64,000 nt of DNA, taken from an uncultured Bacteroidales bacterium (GTDB taxonomy: Bacteria; Bacteroidota; Bacteroidia; Bacteroidales; Paludibacteraceae). Shown here piece by piece: positions 33,001 through 39,015 of the stretch. Location of the stretch: positions 186,001 to 250,000 of the forward strand of contig CAMOUL010000001.1 of NCBI GenBank assembly GCA_946626605.1, in the 5' to 3' direction. How positions within the stretch are numbered: position 1 is the stretch's first letter; each line of letters begins with the position of its first letter. Under the pieces are notes generated by a model. The model was not told the origin of the DNA. It saw only the letters and a list, made by a program, of their open reading frames with translations, and did not search any database. The translations under genes and the position numbers were made by a program.

Positions 33001-34921
33001 TCGCTCCGTCGGTTAACTTCGTCTTGGCGGCCAGACCAACCTCCGTAGTGCCATCGGCCATCTTCAGTCGCATACCTGCTTTGGCGGCCGGTAAACGCAT
33101 AGCCGTGCTGTCCTCCGGATGTTCTATCTTTGGTATCGCTGCATCCAGCGCCAACAGCGTGCTGTCCGTGTCGGAATGTAACGATAAATCTACATTCTTA
33201 ATGTCCAGACCCGTCTGATCAATCAAATGCTGGGCCGGACTGCCGTGTCGTAACGCAATCTTTGCGTCCATCGCCGGAATAGCGCTTCGTAAGGTATCCA
33301 ATATTGTCAGGTCTGCTAACAAACGATTCACTAATGAGTCCTGACCGGTCACTTTCGTCACCGCTGTACCCATCTGCCCCAATTCATCCACAAACTGCAT
33401 CACGTGCATCGGGGTATTCAGATCGATATCCAACCCATCCGTGTTCACGTTCAGTCCGGTAGTCTCATCGGTCGTAAAATGCAGGTTCAGATGACTCGCT
33501 TGGAAGGTCTCTCCGCCGGTTTGTACACGCACGTCGCGCATCTGAGTCGAGTAATCGACAGCCATCTGATTCGGCTTCAGAAAATCCTTCACCTTAAACT
33601 GATGTTCCGTCTGTGCCTGTACGGCCAAGTCGCCTTCTTTCATCTTCAGCGGCAGATGCAGCGTACCGTCTACGGTCTTGTTTGCTAAGGTCGCATCAAG
33701 GCGCATACCGGAAACCTGAATACCGTTGTATATCGCGTCGCTCAGGTTCACTTTTATCTTACTCCGCATCGCGTTAGAGTTGATGTCGATACCCTTACCG
33801 CTCGCCTCAATCGTTCCGGCCACTATGACCTTCGTGCTGTCTTTGAGGAAGGGCGAGAGATCCACCCGTTCGATCTGCACATGGGCATCATATGCCTCGT
33901 CGTCGATGTCGTAATGCGCCCGTAGCTTCGCCTTACTGCCTTTGAAATCAGCATCGCCCTCCACGTCCACTTGCATCGTCTCGAGGTTCATTTCCGTGGC
34001 TGCTAAGTCTGCTCGCGCGCCCATCTCGTCCGTGCGTACATGAAGGCCGTTGCTTGTGATCAACCGGTTATTCAGATCGACCCGTGCATCGCCATAGAGG
34101 GTATCTATCGGCATGGAAAAACCGCCAATCGCAAACTGCGTCTTACCGATGTCTATCCTCCGGGCGTCGTATAGGTTCGCACTTACGTCGGCCAGTACGT
34201 TCACATCCAATGAGGTGGTCAAATCCAGACCTATAGGCGTTAATCGAAATCGTATATTCCGTAACTGTCCGTCGGGCACATCAAAGGCCATCAACGTAGG
34301 TGTCGTGTCCCGTTCCGTTGTATCGGGAGGCGTCTCGCGTAAGTCAATGCCAACGTACGTATCGTTTAACCGCAGACCGTGTAGCGGGAACTTCCCTTCC
34401 GAAATCACGATGCCGGGACTCGTCACGTTCAGTTCGCCTACTATCACATCAATTCCAACCGACGCAATCATCGTATCCGAATGGAATGTCGTTCCCTCAA
34501 TCCCCAATTCCTCTACAACTATTGGCATTGCCAATAACTCTCGACTCTCGCCTTTTGGTTCTCCACTCTTCGCAATCGCTTTCAGCCTCAATCGCTTCAC
34601 GCAAGCAAGCGTGTCTTCGCCTTTATGTCCGACGAATAAGCTGTCGATGCGTACCTCAATCGGCAAATCGGCTTTTCCTTTCCAAGCGCGTAGCAGTTTT
34701 CCGGGCGAGTGATGGAAGGGCGAGAGATAGATATCGCCAATCTCGATCTCCAAATCCATCTTCTCCTCGGCTACGCTCACACCTTTGGCTACCGCTTTCT
34801 TGCGTATTCCCGGCACATATAGCACACTTGCCACTACGATCAGTAGCAGCAACACCAGTCCCAGCAGTCCTCCAACCACTCCCACCGGTATCTTCCAATA
34901 TAGTGCCTTCTTATCCGCCAT
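30086..34921 (-). CDS. TamB-TamA fusion: translocation/assembly protein joined to outer-membrane barrel
   Basis: A single 1611-residue frame. Residues 11-35 form a transmembrane anchor typical of TamB. Residues 40-1000 are beta-rich AsmA/TamB repeats. About 1000-1145 matches the conserved TamB C-terminal domain (YALSSIVNSRVNAAM, DLNIAISKSFFKDRLRVTVG, GDVSLRAFAQRD). From about 1170 to the end is a TamA/BamA-type 16-strand barrel: NLTLTSNIRNLLGNGE, FAPLSEAFYAGGPNNMR near 1440, FVDAGNVWNW, and a C-terminal strand ending in Phe (GIGYPF). Only about 25 residues separate the two parts, so no POTRA domains fit. In most Bacteroidota TamB and the barrel (TamL) are separate neighbouring genes. The upstream barrel gene overlaps by one base. 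A 7-bp phased repeat lies at 34536-34577. Confidence 0.9.
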   Translation of the reverse strand: MADKKALYWKIPVGVVGGLLGLVLLLLIVVASVLYVPGIRKKAVAKGVSVAEEKMDLEIEIGDIYLSPFHHSPGKLLRAWKGKADLPIEVRIDSLFVGHKGEDTLACVKRLRLKAIAKSGEPKGESRELLAMPIVVEELGIEGTTFHSDTMIASVGIDVIVGELNVTSPGIVISEGKFPLHGLRLNDTYVGIDLRETPPDTTERDTTPTLMAFDVPDGQLRNIRFRLTPIGLDLTTSLDVNVLADVSANLYDARRIDIGKTQFAIGGFSMPIDTLYGDARVDLNNRLITSNGLHVRTDEMGARADLAATEMNLETMQVDVEGDADFKGSKAKLRAHYDIDDEAYDAHVQIERVDLSPFLKDSTKVIVAGTIEASGKGIDINSNAMRSKIKVNLSDAIYNGIQVSGMRLDATLANKTVDGTLHLPLKMKEGDLAVQAQTEHQFKVKDFLKPNQMAVDYSTQMRDVRVQTGGETFQASHLNLHFTTDETTGLNVNTDGLDIDLNTPMHVMQFVDELGQMGTAVTKVTGQDSLVNRLLADLTILDTLRSAIPAMDAKIALRHGSPAQHLIDQTGLDIKNVDLSLHSDTDSTLLALDAAIPKIEHPEDSTAMRLPAAKAGMRLKMADGTTEVGLAAKTKLTDGAMMLHGLKTDVDLQIGLAREANDLHGEGLLKMDDLHFSDMDFGSREMKMDIARSENYKNGLRANVQLDDIPLEIADSIIGMADLDLKGAIRAQASVDGLPDQMDLSAEVLPLQVSALYKPYSVQIGLGETPIVMQHNHVDFNGLPIYGADSTYLALTGGLDLNTMGLDIALKADSFAPMKLEQGGTLPVYGDLALDIDGKVTGQLDDIVADVAVNILPTTDITYPIDKKNLAQVKPHGKVNVKYRTGNGDLSLGGRVNVDEGFVRYSPKAYPIMPFHVDSGSHVSFHGPVGKTMLNVSASQKVKADVESEDEETRRVEFRTGVRVKGEVDSIGLNSIDFFLEAPEDEEITRELASLDEDTREGLAATLLATGMYVGESNVAAQRSGYALSSIVNSRVNAAMANSKLGKVVDIDLSSAQTEHAGGNTNDLNIAISKSFFKDRLRVTVGSTLTDNPEINQASGFFNNLTAEYKLTKAGDVSLRAFAQRDYNNIFEGELYKSGIGVRAKKDWKKREAIKSDKLRAKLEKDSINRTYGLIADADVAWRSNNSLGPNLTLTSNIRNLLGNGETFTIKGNGAYYWALRGRHPGDPKKTDTYKFGVTSTLVFPYLHWTGKNNPEGDTRYLLSYQYENIAGGYGIHKVTGSMTYFIKSSQFITHAFTPFSLALVRVNAETDSLSSKAAEYPQLIKILASNELSPSIGYTFMYNDYRSKRAVNTMFEAGVKESGNILNGIYCLFGYKWNDKKKPLGSTTFNQYVKVHLELRNKFNFTDKICIATRLYAGSNIPMGNSDFAPLSEAFYAGGPNNMRAASPYAYGPGNFYSEKYNQNFFHAGDVKLEGNFEFRFPIVWKLFGAAFVDAGNVWNWYSTVKLYEEEGITDYKEVLQLREDLYDGILDNPYLAKQIALGTGAGLRLDLDGLVIRLDIGVAIHAPYQTYRYNKKDWTPDKTQPINSYFNIPSALDAVRVNFGIGYPF
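34536..34577 (-). repeat. Heptamer-phased degenerate repeat in the TamB-TamA gene
   Basis: Plus-strand units AACTCTC, GACTCTC, GCCTTTT, GGTTCTC, CACTCTT, CGCAATC. On the coding strand they encode AIAKSGEPKGESRE, a polar loop near residues 115-128. Confidence 0.55.
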
Positions 34922-35709
34922 TAAAAACTCTTCTGCACGCCGAACTTAAGTCCGTAAAGACCCGGTGTAAAGTGATTCGCTATCAGGTTGCGTAATTTTC
35001 CCGAAAAGATAATCACGTCGTTCGTATACTCTCTGTATCGATTTCCCGTATCAGGATCCTGATAGAAGAACGTCGTTCCGCTGTAACCCGCCGATAGAAT
35101 TGAGAAGAAAACCTGGAACGTACTCTTCTTATTGAACTGATATGTGATCACAGGCGAAACTTGGAATCCGTAGGTCGCACTATGCCGCAAGCCGTTGTAA
35201 TCAGTGCCTTTGATGTCTCCGTCTGTCACGCGCGGAAACTCCATACCTGCGTACAGGTGCGTCTCGATCCAGATACCTAATTTCCCGTTGAACACGGTCT
35301 TCAAACGATAACGCATATAGGGCGTCACATTCCAACTGCCTTGCCGAACGCGAATATTTTCCGATATCGTCTTTCCGTCGCTCTCGTAACTATAAGTCGT
35401 AAACAAATCCTGATAACTTCCGCCCACACGCAGACCGAGATAGATACGCTCTTTCAAACGCCAACCGATCTCCGGTTCCAGGGCAATGGACCATCCGTTC
35501 TCTTTCTTGTTCGATCGCGTGTCATGGTGAAAATAGATATCGAAGTTATAGCCATAGTACAACTTCTTCTTCCATTCCGGCACTTCCAATTTAATACTAT
35601 CCACTCTCGTCTCTCCACTCTCCACCCTCGACTCTTGATTCTCGACTACCTGTGCCCACGCACTCACGGCACATACCATGGCCGCTATAATAAAGATTGT
35701 TCGTTTCAT
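34921..35709 (-). CDS. Outer-membrane beta-barrel protein
   Basis: A 262-residue protein with a clear signal peptide (MKRTIFIIAAMVCAVSAWAQ). ATG 35709 is chosen; an in-frame TTG at 35721 only adds four residues. After the signal comes a polar stretch, VVENQESRVESGETRVDS, encoded by a 7-bp phased repeat, and then antiparallel amphipathic strands (KLYYGYNFDIYFHHDT, ERIYLGLRVGGSYQD, SWNVTPYMRYRLK) ending in LKFGVQKSF with a terminal Phe that suits BAM recognition. No specific family is recognised. Its stop overlaps the start of the TamB-TamA gene by one base (TAATG), so it may be a client or partner of that machine. Confidence 0.8.
   Translation of the reverse strand: MKRTIFIIAAMVCAVSAWAQVVENQESRVESGETRVDSIKLEVPEWKKKLYYGYNFDIYFHHDTRSNKKENGWSIALEPEIGWRLKERIYLGLRVGGSYQDLFTTYSYESDGKTISENIRVRQGSWNVTPYMRYRLKTVFNGKLGIWIETHLYAGMEFPRVTDGDIKGTDYNGLRHSATYGFQVSPVITYQFNKKSTFQVFFSILSAGYSGTTFFYQDPDTGNRYREYTNDVIIFSGKLRNLIANHFTPGLYGLKFGVQKSF
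35601..35649 (-). repeat. Heptamer-phased degenerate repeat after a signal peptide
   Basis: Seven units on the plus strand: CCACTCT, CGTCTCT, CCACTCT, CCACCCT, CGACTCT, TGATTCT, CGACTAC. They encode VVENQESRVESGETRVDS directly after the predicted signal peptide cleavage site. Confidence 0.7.
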
Positions 35710-35733
35710 ATTTTTTAGCAAAAAATGCTCTTG

Positions 35734-36435
35734 TTATTCGATAGGGAAATCGAAATAAGTGTCAGGGTAGGGCTCGTCAACAAGGGTGAAATGCCACCAC
35801 TCGCTGTCAAGCATCGTGAAACCATGGCGGAGCATGGCATCCCTAAGGATTTGGCGATTCTTGCGGATTCGACCCCATTTGCCGTCTTCCTTCAGAGGAC
35901 CGCCCATATAATCCGGATGGCTCTCGATACCAAACCAATCGAACGGACTGCCCATGTCCAGTTCCTTGCCTGTTGCTGCATCTACCAGCGTCAGATCAAC
36001 TGTCGAACCTCTGCTGTGACCCGAGCGCGCAAAGATATAACCCTGCTCAAAGAGCACACTCTTGTCTACCATGGGGTAGAAGACGCTCTTCATGGTCGTG
36101 TCCTGCAGGTCCTCAGCCCAGCGGATGAAATGGTTCACGGCGCGTTGAGGCCGATACGCATCCCAAATCTTCAAGTAATAGCCCTGAGCTTTCAGTTCGT
36201 CGTTCACTACCTTGAGCGAGTCCGCTGCTTGACGTGTCAGCAGGGCCACAGGCGCATTGTAACCTTCTACGCGCGCGCCAAGAAAATTATAGGTGCTGTA
36301 GTATCGAATCTCGAGTATCGCGTCTGGCACGACATCGGTTATCAACACGAAATCAGACCGATCCATCGTCGGGTCTGTCTGTTTTGCGCAGCCGATCAAA
36401 ACGACCGCTACGCAAGCAATGAAGAGGCGTTTCAT
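35734..36435 (-). CDS. D-Ala-D-Ala dipeptidase, VanX-type M15 lipoprotein
   Basis: A 233-residue zinc peptidase of the M15D family with a lipobox (VVLIGC, Cys16). Zinc ligands are in SGHSRGSTVDLTL (His and Asp, near residues 139-147) and EWWHF (catalytic Glu and ligand His, near 215). WDAYRPQRAVNHF is also typical of VanX/DdpX. Such enzymes hydrolyse D-alanyl-D-alanine. As a lipoprotein facing the periplasm it probably scavenges dipeptide from murein turnover, not providing vancomycin resistance, because no vanH or vanA is nearby. It overlaps the upstream membrane protein gene by ATGA. Confidence 0.9.
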   Translation of the reverse strand: MKRLFIACVAVVLIGCAKQTDPTMDRSDFVLITDVVPDAILEIRYYSTYNFLGARVEGYNAPVALLTRQAADSLKVVNDELKAQGYYLKIWDAYRPQRAVNHFIRWAEDLQDTTMKSVFYPMVDKSVLFEQGYIFARSGHSRGSTVDLTLVDAATGKELDMGSPFDWFGIESHPDYMGGPLKEDGKWGRIRKNRQILRDAMLRHGFTMLDSEWWHFTLVDEPYPDTYFDFPIE

Positions 36436-37091
36436 GATTCTTCTGCCACGTTGATGGTAGGAGTTTCTTCGTCGATGATCTCACCAGAGGTGAGCTGTTT
36501 GTAGATCGATGCTTCTACGCCATAGAGGGCCGGAATAGTGAAGAGGATGATAAGCCCGACGATGATATTTCCGATCACTTCGAGAGCTTGTACATCACCC
36601 ATATGGGTGAGGACAATGACAAGGATAACAATCAGATTGATGACCAGACCCAGAAGGAACTCTGCACCGAAGATACGCCACTTGTTGCCATAGGTAAGGG
36701 TATTGGATTCGCGAAGTGCTTCCAGCGCGCCTTTGTCCTTATCCACAAATAACGGAGTAGCCAACGACCATGCGATAGAGATGACCAGACCCGGGATGAT
36801 CAGGAAGGTAAAACCAACATAGGTACCTATGGTCATCAGGGCGATGAGGATGAAGTACTCGCCCATGTTACGACGATACTTACCCTCGAAGATAAAGAGC
36901 GGATTGATCACCTTTCCTTTCGACAACTCAGCCGGCAGAGACGACATAGCAATTGTCGTACCGACATTCAGATACGGAATCCAGATCGTGAGGATGTACA
37001 AGATCGTAGCCGCAATGAGGCTGAGGAAGTTTACCAACGCAATACGCAGACCATCCTGGATGGTTGCGAGCATATTCAGTTTCTTTGTCAT
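36432..37091 (-). CDS. Multi-pass membrane protein of unknown function
   Basis: A 219-residue protein with about five or six transmembrane helices (for example FLSLIAATILYILTIW, YFILIALMTIGTYVGFTFLIIPGLVISIA, FLLGLVINLIVILVIVL). The layout, with long N-terminal amphipathic helix and the PGLVISIAWSLATPLFVDKDKGALEALRES block, resembles the broad YciC/DUF975-like or GDPD membrane-domain group, but I cannot place it firmly. The C-terminus is acidic and cytosolic or periplasmic (ETPTINVAEES). It lies in an envelope operon between a small lipoprotein gene and the VanX-type gene. No function can be assigned. Confidence 0.75.
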   Translation of the reverse strand: MTKKLNMLATIQDGLRIALVNFLSLIAATILYILTIWIPYLNVGTTIAMSSLPAELSKGKVINPLFIFEGKYRRNMGEYFILIALMTIGTYVGFTFLIIPGLVISIAWSLATPLFVDKDKGALEALRESNTLTYGNKWRIFGAEFLLGLVINLIVILVIVLTHMGDVQALEVIGNIIVGLIILFTIPALYGVEASIYKQLTSGEIIDEETPTINVAEES

Positions 37092-37109
37092 GATATGAAA
37101 TATTAAAGA

Positions 37110-37158
37110 TTAGTCTTTCTCGTAGTAATCGGAATTAGTCTTTCTCGTAGTAATCGGA
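37110..37158. repeat. Tandem duplication of a gene end
   Basis: Two perfect copies of a 24-bp segment (37110-37133 and 37135-37158) with one base between. The copy at 37135-37158 encodes the last residues SDYYEKD and the stop of the small lipoprotein; the copy at 37110-37133 lies after the stop. Confidence 0.9.
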
Positions 37159-37329
37159 GAAACTGCTGTCGTCTCCTTTGTAGAGGTTATTATCGTCCGG
37201 CGTGTCGAAACTTACGGCAGGATCGGGAGCTGGGAAACCATCTGTGTTCGGAGCTTTCGGATTGGAACATGAAACCAGAACGAAAGTTGAGAAAAGAATC
37301 GCAAATGCAAAGAAAATTTTTGTTCTCAT
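37135..37329 (-). CDS. Small lipoprotein
   Basis: A 64-residue predicted lipoprotein. The signal peptide MRTKIFFAFAILFSTFVLVSC has a good lipobox (LVSC, Cys21). The mature part is only about 44 residues and is acidic and disordered-looking (PDPAVSFDTPDDNNLYKGDDSSFSDYYEKD). Nothing known is recognised. A promoter of the local consensus lies 25-55 bp upstream, which supports it being expressed. The last eight codons, including the stop, are duplicated in tandem downstream. It is the first gene of the operon that runs to murG, with 43 bp to the next gene. Confidence 0.7.
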   Translation of the reverse strand: MRTKIFFAFAILFSTFVLVSCSNPKAPNTDGFPAPDPAVSFDTPDDNNLYKGDDSSFSDYYEKD

Positions 37330-37353
37330 AACGGTAGTGTTTAAAATTCGCTA

Positions 37354-37384
37354 CAAAATTACTACAAAAAATTTGAATATGCAA
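37354..37384 (-). promoter_or_regulatory. Bacteroidota-type promoter for the lipoprotein-to-murG operon
   Basis: On the minus strand TTG at 37384-37382 and TAATTTTG at 37361-37354, 20 bp apart. It is back to back with the promoter at 37403-37434, with only 18 bp between the two TTG boxes. Confidence 0.7.
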
Positions 37385-37402
37385 GAAATGAAAAGATTTT
37401 TT

Positions 37403-37434
37403 TTGTATATATCAAAAAAAAAGAAGTATCTTTG
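37403..37434 (+). promoter_or_regulatory. Bacteroidota-type promoter for a candidate small RNA
   Basis: TTG at 37403-37405, a 21-bp A-rich spacer, and TATCTTTG at 37427-37434. No gene of credible size follows; the next gene, 400 bp away, has its own promoter. Confidence 0.72.
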
Positions 37435-37435
37435 C

Positions 37436-37628
37436 GCAAAATTCCGTTAGAAGGAATGAAAAGAAAATTATTTATATCGCTTGTGAGTTCCTCGAGCCTC
37501 TGGCTTCGAATATAAAGAGTTGGTTCGTATCCAAGAAATTCTCTTTGGGTAATGGCCATGGCCAATGAGAGTCAATAACTGTAAAAAACATAGCTTATCT
37601 CAACGCATCGCTTCTGCAGTGCGTTTTT
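37436..37628 (+). ncRNA. Candidate small RNA
   Basis: About 190 nt lie between a good promoter and a terminator-like hairpin in the only long non-coding stretch (37330-37833). Visible helices are ATTCC/GGAAT (37441-37457), TTGG/CCAA with a 7-nt loop (37520-37534), and a 12-bp palindrome TGGCCATGGCCA at 37553-37564 flanked by CTCT/AGAG. The only start-like codon opens a 19-codon frame (MKRKLFIS to stop at about 37515), so a short peptide is possible but not supported. Length and setting would suit a 6S-like or Bacteroidales-1-type RNA; I could not match either consensus. Confidence 0.4.
37602..37628 (+). terminator. Terminator-like hairpin ending the candidate small RNA
   Basis: AACGCA (37602-37607) pairs with TGCGTT (37620-37625) across a 12-nt loop, followed by a T-run. 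The stem is short, so strength is uncertain. Confidence 0.5.
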
Positions 37629-37781
37629 ATGATTTATCATATAATGTACTTATAAAATCGTATGATAACCGTATTATTCGCGAAGGATAACCATATGATA
37701 AAATGCCATTTTTAGCAAAAAAATAACTCTTACTATATATATACTTTGTATATATATACATTTTGATTTTTTTGTTAAAAT
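37629..37781. other. AT-rich non-coding stretch with an 11-bp inverted repeat
   Basis: No gene is visible. It holds a perfect inverted repeat of alternating TA (37734-37744 and 37748-37758, loop TTT) directly upstream of the endonuclease promoter, and two near-copies of a TATGATAA/CATATGATAA motif at about 37660-37701. Confidence 0.5.
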
Positions 37782-37812
37782 TTGCATATGTCAAAAAAAA
37801 GCATTACCTTTG
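37782..37812 (+). promoter_or_regulatory. Bacteroidota-type promoter for the endonuclease gene
   Basis: TTG at 37782-37784, 20-bp spacer, TACCTTTG at 37805-37812, then CACCG. The ATG at 37834 follows after about 20 bp. Confidence 0.8.
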
Positions 37813-37833
37813 CACCGTTAAATCGTTTATACC

Positions 37834-38904
37834 ATGAAAATTCGATTCTTTTTATTACTCCTTTTGATGAGTGTGCTCTTGTCCGCGGCAGCGGAACAAA
37901 TGCCCGAGAATTATTACGATGCTATCAACGGAAAGAAAGGCGAGGTGCTGAAAGGGACGTTGAAAACGGTTATTCGCGCCCATACCGTCATTCCGTATGG
38001 TAGCGGAAACCCCTCTTCTTGGTACGTATTCTATTTTTCTGACCGCGATGAGAACGGCTACTGCATGGATATGTATTGCGATGATTGGAAACAGTTTGGC
38101 TCGCCGGGAACGGCTGTTTCCGGTTGCAATATCGAGCATAGCTTTGCGAAGTCTTGGTGGGGCGGCAAGGAGCATGATCCGTACAAGGACTGCTTTCATC
38201 TCAACCCTTCGAATTCGACGGCTAACAGCGCACGTAGTAACTTCCCGCTCGGCGTGCCCGAGAAAGATGTGTTTACATCCGGCTCCTTGCGCATCGGTAA
38301 GATCCACCATGACTCGCTGAATGTCGATTTCTCGGTCTTTGAACCCAAAGATGAATATAAAGGAGACTTTGCACGAGCGTATTTTTATATGGTTACTTGT
38401 TACGGACGAGATATGAACGGTGACTATCCGGACCTGCCTGTCTACGGCAAGAAGAAAACGGTAGGATGGCGTCTGGATAATAAAGATGTGGGATCACGTT
38501 TTGCTATGCAAAATGATAATTACCTGGAGTTCCAACCCTGGGAACAAGCCGTGCTCATCGCTTGGCATCGTGCGGACCCGGTTTCGGTGAAGGAAATCAA
38601 CCGTGCGGATGCCGTGAGCGATTTCCAACATAACCGCAATCCCTTCATCGATTACCCCTATCTGGCAGAGTATATTTGGGGCGAAAAAGCCCATGAGACG
38701 TTGGACATGGCAAACCTGATGGCTTCCTCTGACCCCGAATTCATACCTGGTAAAAGCAATGGTTGGCGCGACTCGCAACCCTCCGATATTGACCAAGCCT
38801 CCAATGACCAATCGCCCATCACGAGTAAGGTCATAAAGAACGGCCAAATCTTCATCCTCCGCGGTGATCGAACTTATACCCTCACCGGACAAGAAGTAAG
38901 ATGA
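37834..38904 (+). CDS. Secreted endonuclease I family protein
   Basis: A 356-residue nuclease. The signal peptide is MKIRFFLLLLLMSVLLSAAA. The EndA/NucM core shows CNIEHSFAKSWWGG (His-Me finger, His near residue 100), DCFHLNPSNSTANSARSNFPLG and HNRNPFIDYPYLAEYIW. The family degrades DNA outside the cell or in the periplasm for nutrients. The last 26 residues (KVIKNGQIFILRGDRTYTLTGQEVR region) form a small beta module like the tail of T9SS-type sorting domains in Bacteroidota, so export to the surface is plausible. The gene is alone, with its own promoter; no terminator with a T-tract is evident after it. Confidence 0.9.
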   Translation: MKIRFFLLLLLMSVLLSAAAEQMPENYYDAINGKKGEVLKGTLKTVIRAHTVIPYGSGNPSSWYVFYFSDRDENGYCMDMYCDDWKQFGSPGTAVSGCNIEHSFAKSWWGGKEHDPYKDCFHLNPSNSTANSARSNFPLGVPEKDVFTSGSLRIGKIHHDSLNVDFSVFEPKDEYKGDFARAYFYMVTCYGRDMNGDYPDLPVYGKKKTVGWRLDNKDVGSRFAMQNDNYLEFQPWEQAVLIAWHRADPVSVKEINRADAVSDFQHNRNPFIDYPYLAEYIWGEKAHETLDMANLMASSDPEFIPGKSNGWRDSQPSDIDQASNDQSPITSKVIKNGQIFILRGDRTYTLTGQEVR

Positions 38905-38950
38905 TTGATAGAAAAATGCAGTAAAATCTGCAAAAAAATGGCATACACTC

Positions 38951-38981
38951 TTGTGTATGTCATTATTTTTTTGTACTTTTG
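38951..38981 (+). promoter_or_regulatory. Bacteroidota-type promoter for the 39016-50984 operon
   Basis: TTG at 38951-38953, 20-bp spacer, TACTTTTG at 38974-38981, followed by CAGCCGC. This is the only promoter seen for the eight genes that follow. Confidence 0.8.
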
Positions 38982-39015
38982 CAGCCGCTTTTAGTGTGTA
39001 TATGTATTTACGCGT

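Noticed and set aside
35734..36435. Vancomycin-resistance function for the VanX-type protein
   Set aside because: No vanH, vanA or vanRS genes nearby, and a lipid-anchored form facing the periplasm fits murein recycling better.
37520..37534. tRNA T-arm-like hairpin (TTGG, TTCGTAT, CCAA)
   Set aside because: The loop departs from the conserved T-loop, and no acceptor, D or anticodon arms could be built around it.
38917..38932. Hairpin TGCAG/CTGCA after the endonuclease gene
   Set aside because: It is followed by A residues, not T, on the coding strand, so it does not qualify as a terminator for that gene.
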